A stretch of DNA of 64,000 nt from G963662605 sp963667005 (GTDB taxonomy: Bacteria; Bacteroidota; Ignavibacteria; Ignavibacteriales; Ignavibacteriaceae), in NCBI GenBank assembly GCA_963667005.1, contig OY762937.1, forward strand, positions 1,240,001 to 1,304,000. The letters run 5' to 3'. Of this stretch, positions 10,307-19,039 are shown in pieces; position 1 is the first letter of the stretch, and the number at the start of each line of letters is the position of its first letter. The notes under the pieces were generated by a model, which was not told where the DNA came from, did no database searches, and saw only the letters and a program-made list of their open reading frames with translations. A program made the position numbers and the translations under genes.

Positions 10307-12469
10307 ATGGAAACAAGCAGAATTACAAGGCATCTCAATCGGCTATTCTTGGATCCGAATAATTACAGATTTATTGATAAGTCTGATTATAAAGTCGTGC
10401 CGGATGATCAAATCAAGGATCTTCGCGTACAACAAAGGACTTTTAATTTGTTGGCGGGAAAGAATAATGAAAATATTTTAGATCTTATCGTTAGTTTCAA
10501 AACCAATGGATTTTTAGAAATAGATCAAATTCAAGTTAGAGAAATCGAAAAAGACTATGTCGTACTTGAAGGTAATCGAAGAATCGCCACATTGAAATAC
10601 TTATTCGAGCAATTCAAGCAAGGTAATGATGTAGGTGTTTTAAGAGAAGAATCCTTTAAGAGTATACAAGTAGTTGTTATAAGCAACGAACGACCGGTAG
10701 AACACCTAATAACAATGGGGTTGCACCATATAACCGGGAAAAAACGTTGGACGCCCATCAATCAGGCCCAACTGGTGCAAGATTTGATGGAAAAGCATTC
10801 TCTCTCTGAAAGCGAAATTTGTAATTCCCTCGGGATTACAAAGCAGATGTTAAGGCGGAGTATTCGAACATTGGCACTAATAGAACAATACAAACAAAGT
10901 GATTTTGGTGATCAATTTCAAACCAATATGTATTCTTTCTTTGAAGAAGTCATCCGTAGCAATCCCATGAAAGAGTGGATAGAATGGAATGATGGTAATT
11001 ATTGTGCGGAAAACATTAATAATTTAATGCGTTTTTTTTCGTGGATTTCCAAATCGGAGGAAATTGAGCGCGATGAGACTCTTCCTTCTAGTGAGCTACA
11101 AGAAGGTTCTGACGACATTGAAGAAAGGCATAATTACTATGAACCAATTATAACGCAAAGTCGACAAATTCGAGAATTGGCTGAATTTATTTCAGATGAA
11201 AAAGCAATTAAGATTATGGAAAATCGGCGCAGTATCTCTCAAGGCTATTCATTCAGCGATGCTGTTGGTATAACCCAGTTGCGAAATTCATTAAATAACA
11301 TTCGTAATGATGTGCAAACAGTTTTTAATCGAAGCGAGCTAATGAACCAAGAAGATTTTGAGCTGGTTGGTATTCTAAAAAACAAACTCGATAGTTTAAT
11401 TCCCGCGACTATTGCTCAATTATTAATAGCAAAAAGAAAAGCCAATTCCTTTTTTGAAAGCGTCAGCAATCACTTTTCTAATATTAATATAGCTAAATAT
11501 CGAGCTTTGAAAGATATAGAAATAACAAATACTTCAAAAATTAATATATTTGCCGGCAATAATAATAGTGGTAAAACCTCAGTACTTGAGGCCATATACT
11601 TACTATCCCAACTAAACGAGTTGAATTCATTTCTGGATTTGGAAAAATATCGAGGAAAGTACTTAGATGTTTTCCCGTCTGTTTGGTTAGATGCCGGTAT
11701 CATAGACAACATACTTGTTCGGGGTTCATTTAATGACATTAATTGTTCGCTTGAGATTGGGAAAGAAGACACGAACGAGGATACCGAAAAAGCGGGTTAT
11801 CTTTCAACTATTACTCAGATTGCAACGGTTGATAATTCAAGTTATACAAGTACACTGAACTTGTTCGTAGATAGGGAGCCGGAGATGCATTATGGTAAAG
11901 TAGCCATTCTATGTCCTGCGGCTTTCACGAGTCCTTATAGATATAATAGCAAATTACTAGAAACAGCTTATTCGCAAGCAGTAACTGAAAAATATATTGA
12001 CAAGATCGTTACATTCCTTGCCCGCAATATTGACAATAGTATTGTAAATATTACGCTTACATTGACCGATGGAGTTAGCCGATTTTTAGTTAATACTACA
12101 CACCTTGAAAAAGCAATCGATATTACAAAATATGGCGAAGGGCTTCAAAGGGTATTCGAAATAGCATTGCTAATGGGCTATTGCAAAAACGGAATATTGT
12201 GTATAGATGAAATCGAAAGTGCAATTCATAAGACTCTACTTAATGAATTTACGGGGTTTTTGATTAAATCTGCGCATGAATACAATGTGCAAGTATTTGT
12301 ATCTACTCATAGTAAAGAATGTATCGACGCATTTATGCTATGTGAAAGTAGCGCGACAGATATAACCGCTTATTCTTTGAAAAGAAGCGAGGATGAGATT
12401 ACTTGTAAATATATTGATGGCAAAAGGCTTAGTCGCATGATTGAAAATATTGACTTGGATATTCGGTGA
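10307..12469 (+). CDS. ParB-like domain fused to an OLD/ABC-type AAA ATPase
   Basis: A 720-residue fusion. Residues about 1-200 look like a ParB/sulfiredoxin-like nuclease domain with the motif EGNRR at 88-92 followed by a helix-turn-helix-like segment (EICNSLGITKQMLRR). From about 390 there is an AAA ATPase of the OLD/RecF kind: Walker A GNNNSGKT at 417-424 (Lys423), Walker B LCIDEIES with Asp634-Glu635, and STHSKE with His668. It is followed after 4 bases by a TOPRIM gene. An ATPase plus TOPRIM pair is the logic of PARIS (AriA/AriB) and class 2 OLD systems; the ParB-like front is unlike either canonical AriA or OLD. Confidence 0.8.
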   Translation: METSRITRHLNRLFLDPNNYRFIDKSDYKVVPDDQIKDLRVQQRTFNLLAGKNNENILDLIVSFKTNGFLEIDQIQVREIEKDYVVLEGNRRIATLKYLFEQFKQGNDVGVLREESFKSIQVVVISNERPVEHLITMGLHHITGKKRWTPINQAQLVQDLMEKHSLSESEICNSLGITKQMLRRSIRTLALIEQYKQSDFGDQFQTNMYSFFEEVIRSNPMKEWIEWNDGNYCAENINNLMRFFSWISKSEEIERDETLPSSELQEGSDDIEERHNYYEPIITQSRQIRELAEFISDEKAIKIMENRRSISQGYSFSDAVGITQLRNSLNNIRNDVQTVFNRSELMNQEDFELVGILKNKLDSLIPATIAQLLIAKRKANSFFESVSNHFSNINIAKYRALKDIEITNTSKINIFAGNNNSGKTSVLEAIYLLSQLNELNSFLDLEKYRGKYLDVFPSVWLDAGIIDNILVRGSFNDINCSLEIGKEDTNEDTEKAGYLSTITQIATVDNSSYTSTLNLFVDREPEMHYGKVAILCPAAFTSPYRYNSKLLETAYSQAVTEKYIDKIVTFLARNIDNSIVNITLTLTDGVSRFLVNTTHLEKAIDITKYGEGLQRVFEIALLMGYCKNGILCIDEIESAIHKTLLNEFTGFLIKSAHEYNVQVFVSTHSKECIDAFMLCESSATDITAYSLKRSEDEITCKYIDGKRLSRMIENIDLDIR

Positions 12470-12473
12470 TTAT

Positions 12474-13370
12474 ATGAGTAGAGTATTGATTGCAATTGTT
12501 GAAGGACCTCACGACGCGGCCTTCATTTATAAAATTCTTAAATGTAAAGGATTTAATGAATATAAGGGTAAAGTCAAAGACATAGTAGAGCCCATTGGTG
12601 GCATGCTAAAAAATCCAAAGCATTATGCTAATATTGAAATTGAAGATATGTCCGTGTTTGAGATAAAGAAACTAATATTTCCATCGGATGTACTTTATCG
12701 TGGTGATGAATGGGTGCTTTTGTTTCCCTTAGAAGGAAATTCAAATAGGAGCTTACGTGAAAAAGTTATTTTATCGATACATGATTCAGTAAACGTAATA
12801 GGTGCTCATGAGGATGAATTTTCGGATGGTAATACTTTTAGCATAGCTTATTTTTGGGATGCTGATGACGCCGGCATTCGTGATAAAATGAGGGCGATTA
12901 ATTCTGAACTCGGCGTAATATTTGACGATGATAAATTTCCGGTAATTGAAAGTAATGCCAGCTACCATAAATATATCAAAACGAACGTAGGTATCTTTAT
13001 ATTTACACAAGATGGTGAAGAGTACGGAAGGTTAGAAAATATTTTGCTCCCTTTGATGCAAGAGGGAAATGCTGATATATTTGCAAAGGCAGAAGAATTT
13101 TTATCTATTCATGAAATGACTAATCTCTTTCGGGGGAAGATTACGCTAAATGAAGGCGGCACAAGTCATCCCTCTGATATCCTCAAAGTTAACGGTATTA
13201 AATTTGACTATGAAAAATCTTTGGTCGGCACCATTGGGCAACTTCAAAAATCAGGATCAACTAATTCAGTCTGTATTCGGCAGGCTGATTATTTAACAAA
13301 TGAAAAGATAATTAGTGATGCGACTTGTGGACGTATAGTGAGTTTTATTGAAGAAATATTAAATCATTAG
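12474..13370 (+). CDS. TOPRIM-domain protein paired with the ParB-AAA ATPase
   Basis: The ATG at 12474 is chosen because it follows the ATPase stop by 4 bases; an in-frame TTG at 12441 would overlap it. The 298-residue protein has a TOPRIM signature: IVEGPHDAAF with Glu10 near the N-terminus and FWDADDAGI with Asp129, Asp131 and Asp132. These acidic residues usually bind magnesium for nucleic-acid cleavage. It resembles DUF3226/DUF4435-type proteins. In PARIS the TOPRIM subunit is the toxic effector released when the ATPase senses a phage inhibitor; a similar role here is inference from the tight pairing. Confidence 0.75.
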   Translation: MSRVLIAIVEGPHDAAFIYKILKCKGFNEYKGKVKDIVEPIGGMLKNPKHYANIEIEDMSVFEIKKLIFPSDVLYRGDEWVLLFPLEGNSNRSLREKVILSIHDSVNVIGAHEDEFSDGNTFSIAYFWDADDAGIRDKMRAINSELGVIFDDDKFPVIESNASYHKYIKTNVGIFIFTQDGEEYGRLENILLPLMQEGNADIFAKAEEFLSIHEMTNLFRGKITLNEGGTSHPSDILKVNGIKFDYEKSLVGTIGQLQKSGSTNSVCIRQADYLTNEKIISDATCGRIVSFIEEILNH

Positions 13371-13796
13371 TTGCCCCTAACCTGGTTGGATAGGAAATTA
13401 CAATTATTGTCTCTAATATTTGCAGCGATATAAACTCCTCAAAAGTTGTGCAACAGCCACGCCTCCCGTGTGATTTTAGAATGGCTATTATGTCTACATA
13501 GCGCCGTCGTGTGAGCCACATAAATTATTATTTAATTAATGCGGCTTTCTCGGTCTGTTAGGTCACTGCGCGATTAATTTCTTCAAAGATTTTTGGTTCA
13601 AATATGCAGTGTATTATCTTGGTCTAAGAAAAATTCTTCTTTCTACCATAAGTCAGGATGGATAGCGATCATAAATATTATTAGAATAGTATATTGCGGC
13701 TTACATTAGAAAACATTATTTGAGTTTAAGGATGTTTAGAAATTCTCGAAACTATTATATTGATTCATGGTGTATTAGTAATATAGAGGGTTTTAT
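13371..13796. other. Intergenic gap with no recognised feature
   Basis: These 426 bases hold no open frame of note, no clear terminator hairpin and no repeated motif that I can see. They separate the TOPRIM gene from the PD-(D/E)XK nuclease gene, so the latter probably has its own promoter here, but I could not pick one with confidence. Confidence 0.5.
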
Positions 13797-15353
13797 ATGC
13801 GGAAAGAGAAGAATTTAAGTGAACTTTTATCGCATTCCGAAATTTCAAAGAAGAATGCTATTGAATGCCGATTATCTGAACTGAAGCAGCAATTTAATAT
13901 TCTCAACACACTTAGTAATGTATTGGGAGAAGTAGTATGGACCCGGCTATTTCGATTTATATTGGATTCTTCAGAATCTCATTTCTTAGGTAGTGCTCCA
14001 TTCTTGTTTTGGATAAAGGAACTCGCAAAAAAAGAGCCCGGAATTAAGAAATTTTATAACTCGTATTTAGACACACAATTATGTAAAATTATTGCCACAC
14101 CGGAATGGACAACTCCCAAAGGCCGTCGAGTAGACATATTGCTTGAATTATTGGGCAAAAGTAATCATCCGATTGCTATTATCGGCATCGAAAACAAACT
14201 ATACAGTTTGGAGTCAGATGCTCAGGTGCAAGATTATCAGAATGCATTGATAGAAACCTTCCCCAAGATACCCAAGCTAATGATATATTGTACGCCAGAC
14301 GGTAAAGATTCTTTAACCGCTAAAGAAATTAAAAGCTGTCCACATTTCTGCATATCTTATAGTTCATTCTTTGCTGTATGCGAACATTTTCGTAGTGTCG
14401 CAAAGGGAGAGTTATCGGTTATGTTGAACGCATTTTCGCGTTATATGGAATCAATTCTGTTGGAAAGCGAACTTCGCTCATTGAATGCAAAAGCAATAAA
14501 TCAGTTGAGCAATCCTAGCCAAATCGTGAAATATTCATCTGCGATCACTTTTTTTAATAAATTCGAGCAGATTGTCAAAAATCAGAGATTCCCTTTTACG
14601 GACTTTGATGTAAAACCATTTGCAACAAATAAATTTGAAGTTTTTCTAAATGGTCTTTCAAATTATTGCTATAATTATTATTTGGTTCCTTGTTATGTAA
14701 TCACAACAGTGAAGAATCCAAAAATTGGTGATAGTGTTGTAGTGAGAGTTACAATTTGGTATGACGGTGTGGAACAAGTTCCTGCAAAGCATCGGGATAA
14801 TATAAGAGAGGAGATTATTCGTGTATTCAAGCTAAATGGTAATGTCGGTGGAACTAAAAGCTGGGATAGACACATCAATATTTGGACAAGTAAGAGGTAT
14901 AATTTGACCGATTTAGGTGCGCATGATTTAGATAACCTGACTGAACTACTCAACGACAGTGTTCGTTCAACCTATAATCAGTTAGAAGAATTAATCAGTT
15001 CTTGTTTCGCCGGGAACAAATGCAAGTTGATCTTTGATCAATTAGTCGATCGTTATGAAAAAGCTGGCGTCCCGGTGATTGAATTTTGCAACATGGTTAT
15101 TCTCAAGCAAGACAAATCATCAATGGATTGTACTGTTGAAGTTGATATGAAGTTGGGAAAATTTTCCGGTCACGGTAAACTGACTAGCAACCCCAATAAA
15201 GAATTTATCGGTGGGACTTCGGAACCCACAAACAAACTATTCTGGGATTCACTTAAGCATGACAAAAAACTTTCAAAATTGACATGGGAAAAATATTCTA
15301 GATTATTTTTTGAAGCATTTGACAAAGCACTAATTAAATATTTAGCTCGATAA
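13797..15353 (+). CDS. PD-(D/E)XK nuclease superfamily protein
   Basis: A 518-residue protein whose N-terminal 220 residues match the PD-(D/E)XK nuclease pattern: RRVDILLEL with Asp113, then a beta strand ending in the catalytic triple Glu132-Asn133-Lys134 (IIGIENK), then a helix with QVQDYQNAL. This resembles the PDDEXK_4-type nucleases often found alone in defence islands. The C-terminal part (about 240-518) is of mixed fold and unidentified; it may sense or bind a target. The frame opens with ATG after a GAGGG-like sequence. Cutting of phage or foreign DNA is the likely role, by family and context. Confidence 0.7.
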   Translation: MRKEKNLSELLSHSEISKKNAIECRLSELKQQFNILNTLSNVLGEVVWTRLFRFILDSSESHFLGSAPFLFWIKELAKKEPGIKKFYNSYLDTQLCKIIATPEWTTPKGRRVDILLELLGKSNHPIAIIGIENKLYSLESDAQVQDYQNALIETFPKIPKLMIYCTPDGKDSLTAKEIKSCPHFCISYSSFFAVCEHFRSVAKGELSVMLNAFSRYMESILLESELRSLNAKAINQLSNPSQIVKYSSAITFFNKFEQIVKNQRFPFTDFDVKPFATNKFEVFLNGLSNYCYNYYLVPCYVITTVKNPKIGDSVVVRVTIWYDGVEQVPAKHRDNIREEIIRVFKLNGNVGGTKSWDRHINIWTSKRYNLTDLGAHDLDNLTELLNDSVRSTYNQLEELISSCFAGNKCKLIFDQLVDRYEKAGVPVIEFCNMVILKQDKSSMDCTVEVDMKLGKFSGHGKLTSNPNKEFIGGTSEPTNKLFWDSLKHDKKLSKLTWEKYSRLFFEAFDKALIKYLAR

Positions 15354-15415
15354 ATTTTTTATTTTTAGTGTCGATTGATAAGATACTTAATTACTTAAGC
15401 CAAAGAGGGTAAACT

Positions 15416-16414
15416 ATGACCTCAAGCGGAGCAAATAAGAACGTAGTTCTGTCAGAAAACATATCGGAATTAGTTTATCAATCCAATTCTGGAAATTCCG
15501 ACGCTCAGTATAAGTTAAGCCAACTTTACTTTGAAGGAAATGTCGTTGAAAAAAATCAAAAAAAGGCACTTTCGCTATGTATTAAGGCGGCAGACAATGG
15601 TTGTCTAGAAGCACAATTTAATTTAGGGTACAGATACTATCATGGTTTAGGGGTCCGGATGAATAATAATAAAGCATTCGAGCATTTATCATCCGCCTTT
15701 GATAATGGTCATTCCGAAGCTGAATATTATCTAGGCTTATGCTATAGATGGGGGATTGGTGTGAAAATTAATCTCAAAAAGTATGAAAGATTGTTAACAA
15801 GTGCCTCTGAAAAAGGTATTCCCGATGCGCAATATGACTTGGCTAAATATTATGAATTCAAATCCCGCGAAAAATTTTTAAGTAAAATATTGTATTTATA
15901 CGAGCAAGCTGCGAATCGAGGGAACATAGACGCACAATCAGAGCTTGGAAGTAATTACGATGATGGTTGTTATGGAGTAGAAGTTGATAAAAAGAAAGCT
16001 ATCTTTTGGTATACAAAAGCGGCAAACCAAAATGATTCATTCTCTCAGTACCGATTGGGATTAATCTATTACGATGAAGAGGATGGTATCCTGGACTATA
16101 ACAAAGCTTTTTATTGGTTTAACGAAGCGGCTAAGAATCAGTATGTAGAAGCGCTTAGCTATCTGGGGATAATGTATGTTGAAGGTTTAGGAGTTCAAGC
16201 GGACGTAACGAAGGGAATTGAATTGCTTAGAAAAAACGCTGAGCAAGAGTGTCCTATTGCGCAATATTTTCTTGGCTCTGTTTATTATTATGGCAACGGA
16301 GCTCCGCAGGACCTAGGGAAGGCGGCTTTCTGGATGGCAAAAGCATGTGAAGCCGGTCTTATTGATGCTCAGTTTTTTATGGATGAACACAATCTCTGGA
16401 AATTTAGAAAATAA
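15416..16414 (+). CDS. Sel1-repeat protein
   Basis: A 332-residue protein made almost wholly of Sel1-like (TPR-related) repeats of about 36 residues. Recurrent signatures such as AQYKLSQLYFEG, AQFNLGYRYYHGLGV, AEYYLGLCYRWGIGV, AQYFLGSVYYYGNGA and the KA..W..KA pattern mark roughly seven to eight units. Sel1 repeats are protein-protein interaction scaffolds. No signal peptide is evident, so it is probably cytoplasmic. It lies 62 bases after the nuclease gene on the same strand and may be its partner, but shared regulation is not shown. Confidence 0.8.
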   Translation: MTSSGANKNVVLSENISELVYQSNSGNSDAQYKLSQLYFEGNVVEKNQKKALSLCIKAADNGCLEAQFNLGYRYYHGLGVRMNNNKAFEHLSSAFDNGHSEAEYYLGLCYRWGIGVKINLKKYERLLTSASEKGIPDAQYDLAKYYEFKSREKFLSKILYLYEQAANRGNIDAQSELGSNYDDGCYGVEVDKKKAIFWYTKAANQNDSFSQYRLGLIYYDEEDGILDYNKAFYWFNEAAKNQYVEALSYLGIMYVEGLGVQADVTKGIELLRKNAEQECPIAQYFLGSVYYYGNGAPQDLGKAAFWMAKACEAGLIDAQFFMDEHNLWKFRK

Positions 16415-16574
16415 AAATTGTTTGCGATAGTATTTACAAAGTGCATCCTAAGGGATGAACGAAATACAATTAGTTATTAGCGCTAATCAATTGAAAAGCA
16501 ATAGGGGGATATCAAATAAAATATTGGATACTTAATAAAAACCGAGATGTGTGATTATTTGTATAATTTGGAAT

Positions 16575-16609
16575 AAGAATCATAGTATAAACAAAACTAT
16601 GAGGTTCTT
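16575..16609 (+). promoter_or_regulatory. Hairpin covering the ribosome binding site of the amidoligase gene
   Basis: AAGAA (16575-16579) and CATAGT (16581-16586) face ACTATG (16596-16601) and TTCTT (16605-16609) across a short loop. The GAGG ribosome binding site (16601-16604) lies within or beside the stem, directly before the ATG at 16610. A TATAAT sequence occurs at 16562-16567. The 5' arm and loop also contain TAGTATAAAC (16583-16592), related to the operator-like sequences at 25916 and 38461, so the same bases could act as an operator in DNA. Confidence 0.4.
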
Positions 16610-17314
16610 ATGTCTTTCACTCTGGGATGCGACCCGGAGCTGCTATGCCGCAGAGATGGTCGCTACGTTCCTGCCCATAATTATTTCAAGTTCAATAGTT
16701 CGTTTGGGTTAGATGGATGCGAGAATATCGCAGAAGTGCGCCCAGGGTTTTCCGAATCACCAATCGACATCACCGCTAAAATAAAAATCATTCTCGAATA
16801 TGGACACGATAAAGCTCCTGATCTGGAGTTTTACGCAGGTCATTATCAGGATGAGTACGCACTTGGTGGTCATCTGCATTTCTCCATTGCCCCTGCTCCG
16901 AACATCGTTGATGCTTTAGATATCGTGATGTACTCACTCTCTAATTGCGTTGATGATAAAGAGCAGCGCAAATTAAGAGAGCGCACTGGTTATGGTGCCA
17001 GAAAAGCTATTCGTAAAAAAGAATACGGCTTTGAATATCGGACCCCGGGCTCGTTTTTGCTTTCAGCTTCAACTACGCTTGTTACATTCACTCTTGCAAA
17101 GCTTGCAGTCATAGGGACTACAGAAGATAATATCGATTTCACGGAGATCAAAGGACGGCAACACTCCAATACCTTTCTTAAGGATCTGAAGAACACGCTC
17201 ATTACCATCCCGGAGGATTGCCGTGAAGGGCTTAAGGAGTTGGATCTTCTTTTAGGACGGAAGCTCGACTGGAATCAAAATATCTTGCCCAACTGGGGAA
17301 TAGGAGTCAACTGA
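16610..17314 (+). CDS. Phage-type amidoligase (COOH-NH2 ligase, phiEco32-like)
   Basis: A 234-residue protein with the marks of phage-type amidoligases, glutamine-synthetase-fold enzymes that join a carboxyl to an amine using ATP. Visible motifs are GCDPEL at residues 6-11, DGCENIAEVRP around 42-52, GGHLHF at 86-91 and EYRTPG at 142-147, which supply metal- and nucleotide-binding residues in the family. A GAGG site precedes the ATG. The next two genes encode a zinc-finger protein and a class II glutamine amidotransferase, a neighbourhood reported for phage amidoligases and thought to make or modify a peptide or cell-wall-like product. The substrate is unknown. Confidence 0.75.
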   Translation: MSFTLGCDPELLCRRDGRYVPAHNYFKFNSSFGLDGCENIAEVRPGFSESPIDITAKIKIILEYGHDKAPDLEFYAGHYQDEYALGGHLHFSIAPAPNIVDALDIVMYSLSNCVDDKEQRKLRERTGYGARKAIRKKEYGFEYRTPGSFLLSASTTLVTFTLAKLAVIGTTEDNIDFTEIKGRQHSNTFLKDLKNTLITIPEDCREGLKELDLLLGRKLDWNQNILPNWGIGVN

Positions 17315-17315
17315 T

Positions 17316-17921
17316 ATGAGTAAGACATATTGTTCTAATTGCGATAGAGTTCTTGAAGAAGACGATGTGCGTTGGGCTAATGAGGAAGTGTACTGTGAAG
17401 AATGCTTCAGTGATCGATTCACATACTGCGTGCGATGTGACAGCGTCATTCGGCACTCAGACGCAAATTATTCCAATGACGAGTCCTATTGTGATGAATG
17501 TTGGAATGAAAATTATGACGAAGACAGTCCTGATAATCCTGATGTGGATGAAAGCGACCGTGCTCAAATAATTGAACTGTCCCGCAGCTGGTTGTTGGGA
17601 AAATCAACAAAACGATGTGTCATCAAGATTAACCCCAAAGACTTGTACCTTAAGAAATTAAAGGAACGAGTAGGCCTTGTTGACAGCCCTTTGTATGTCT
17701 TTGGTCTCAAAGACCGTGATGAATACCAAATATCGACAAGTCCCAATCTCATTGATGCAGTCAGGGAGTACATTCTTCTGAACGGCCTTGTCTGGGAAGT
17801 TACTGAGGGCATTGGTTGCAGCAGACTTGGTTTAAGTTACACCCTCAGGTTAAATTATTCCTCTCAGGTCACTAAACTCATCAGAAGCATTACGCGGGTT
17901 AAAGAACCGGTAATTGCTTAA
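17316..17921 (+). CDS. LIM-like double zinc-finger protein
   Basis: A 201-residue protein that begins 1 base after the amidoligase stop. Its first 63 residues carry four CxxC pairs (Cys6/9, 27/30, 38/41, 59/62), spaced like a LIM or treble-clef pair binding two zinc ions. An acidic linker follows (about 68-85), then a C-terminal domain of about 110 residues that I do not recognise. Its place between amidoligase and amidotransferase suggests an adaptor or substrate carrier for that pathway; this is inference from gene order. Confidence 0.7.
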   Translation: MSKTYCSNCDRVLEEDDVRWANEEVYCEECFSDRFTYCVRCDSVIRHSDANYSNDESYCDECWNENYDEDSPDNPDVDESDRAQIIELSRSWLLGKSTKRCVIKINPKDLYLKKLKERVGLVDSPLYVFGLKDRDEYQISTSPNLIDAVREYILLNGLVWEVTEGIGCSRLGLSYTLRLNYSSQVTKLIRSITRVKEPVIA

Positions 17922-17954
17922 AACACCCACAAACATTCAAAGGAGATAAATACC

Positions 17955-18836
17955 ATGTGTGGTATCATGGGATACTATTGCTTTAGCGATAAGAGACCCG
18001 ATAAACAACAAATTGCAACAATGTTCGAATTACTTGAATCCCGTGGCCGAGATGCTTCGGGATTTTCGTTTGTTAAAGAGAATAACCTCATAGTCCAAAA
18101 AGCCCCAATACGCTCAAGCATCATGACTCATTCGAAAGAATGGCAAGAGCTTGAGATGCCTAAGGTGTTCATTGCTCATACTCGAATGAAGACACAGGGT
18201 TCAGAGCGCAACAATAACAACAACCATCCACTTTACAACAAAGAAGGTCTTTGCATTGTGCATAATGGCATGATTCATAATGACGATGAGATATTTGGGA
18301 AACATCACCGTGATGGAGAGGTAGATTCCGAAGCCATACTTGCCGTCCTCTCTTCGAAGAAAAAAGGCGATAAAATAAAACAGGTCTTTGAAAGGCTCGA
18401 AGGTTGTTTCGCGTTTGCGTGCATAGACAAAAACAATCCGGAAACTCTCATTCTTGTAAAGAAGGATAATCCAATTGAGCTACTTCTGGACACTGCCTCC
18501 GACATTCTCTATTTCTGTAGCGAGGCTGCTATCATGAAAGAATCTTTGAGCCTACGCAACCTACTCCACCGGGGATTTAACATAGGCACTGGACATTATC
18601 ACCAGTTTAAGATGGAAAACAATCACGCTTTAATCATAAACTCAGATGGTGTTGATTCCTATAAACGATACAGTCCAAGACGGGACCGCTATGAATACAG
18701 GGATTATTACCGGGGCGATGAGCTTATGGTTGAGTGCCCATATTGCCTTGAGATGACACTGTTTAACGAAGGTCGGCTTGTAAATCGATGTTCTAATTGT
18801 GGACAAGAATTGTTTGTCGAAGATTTATACGTGTAA
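17955..18836 (+). CDS. Class II glutamine amidotransferase with C-terminal zinc ribbon
   Basis: A 293-residue protein starting MCGIMGYY: Cys2 is the N-terminal nucleophile of Ntn-type glutamine amidotransferases after removal of Met1. Supporting motifs are RGRDASGF, AHTRMKTQGS and IVHNGMIHN, which bind glutamine and shape the oxyanion hole. No synthetase domain is fused; instead the protein ends in a zinc ribbon with Cys261/Cys264 and Cys279/Cys282. It would release ammonia from glutamine, probably for the neighbouring amidoligase. A GGAG site precedes the ATG. With the two genes upstream it forms a compact three-gene module. Confidence 0.85.
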   Translation: MCGIMGYYCFSDKRPDKQQIATMFELLESRGRDASGFSFVKENNLIVQKAPIRSSIMTHSKEWQELEMPKVFIAHTRMKTQGSERNNNNNHPLYNKEGLCIVHNGMIHNDDEIFGKHHRDGEVDSEAILAVLSSKKKGDKIKQVFERLEGCFAFACIDKNNPETLILVKKDNPIELLLDTASDILYFCSEAAIMKESLSLRNLLHRGFNIGTGHYHQFKMENNHALIINSDGVDSYKRYSPRRDRYEYRDYYRGDELMVECPYCLEMTLFNEGRLVNRCSNCGQELFVEDLYV

Positions 18837-18901
18837 GTTTGAAATTTTTTAAGACTAATTGTAACGCTAAATATGGCTGTTGCAATCAAAATATATAAAC
18901 A

Positions 18902-18920
18902 GAAAAGCCGTTGGCTTTTC
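18902..18920 (+). other. Perfect 8-bp hairpin in the leader of the Gam operon
   Basis: GAAAAGCC (18902-18909) and GGCTTTTC (18913-18920) form a perfect inverted repeat with a 3-base loop. No T-run follows, so it is a poor intrinsic terminator on this strand. It sits 23 bases before the next small gene and may end transcription weakly or protect the 5' end of the downstream messenger. Confidence 0.4.
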
Positions 18921-18943
18921 AGGAAAGATCAAAGAGGTTAATC

Positions 18944-19039
18944 ATGAATTGGATCCCAATTTTAATCGATGTGGCTTTATTTACTATCATTGCCGTAGCT
19001 CAAGCAATATCTGAGGAGGAAAAGAAAAATGGCAAATGA
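18944..19039 (+). CDS. Small single-span membrane peptide (31 residues)
   Basis: An ATG at 18944 preceded by AAAGAGG opens a 31-codon frame that ends at a TGA at 19037-19039. The peptide begins MNWIPILIDVALF and is hydrophobic for about 20 residues, then ends in EEEKKNGK, as expected for a one-helix membrane peptide. Its stop overlaps the start of the Gam-like gene, and its 3' end supplies that gene's GAGGAGG site, which suggests translational coupling. Small membrane peptides at this place are common in phage operons; function unknown. Confidence 0.5.
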   Translation: MNWIPILIDVALFTIIAVAQAISEEEKKNGK

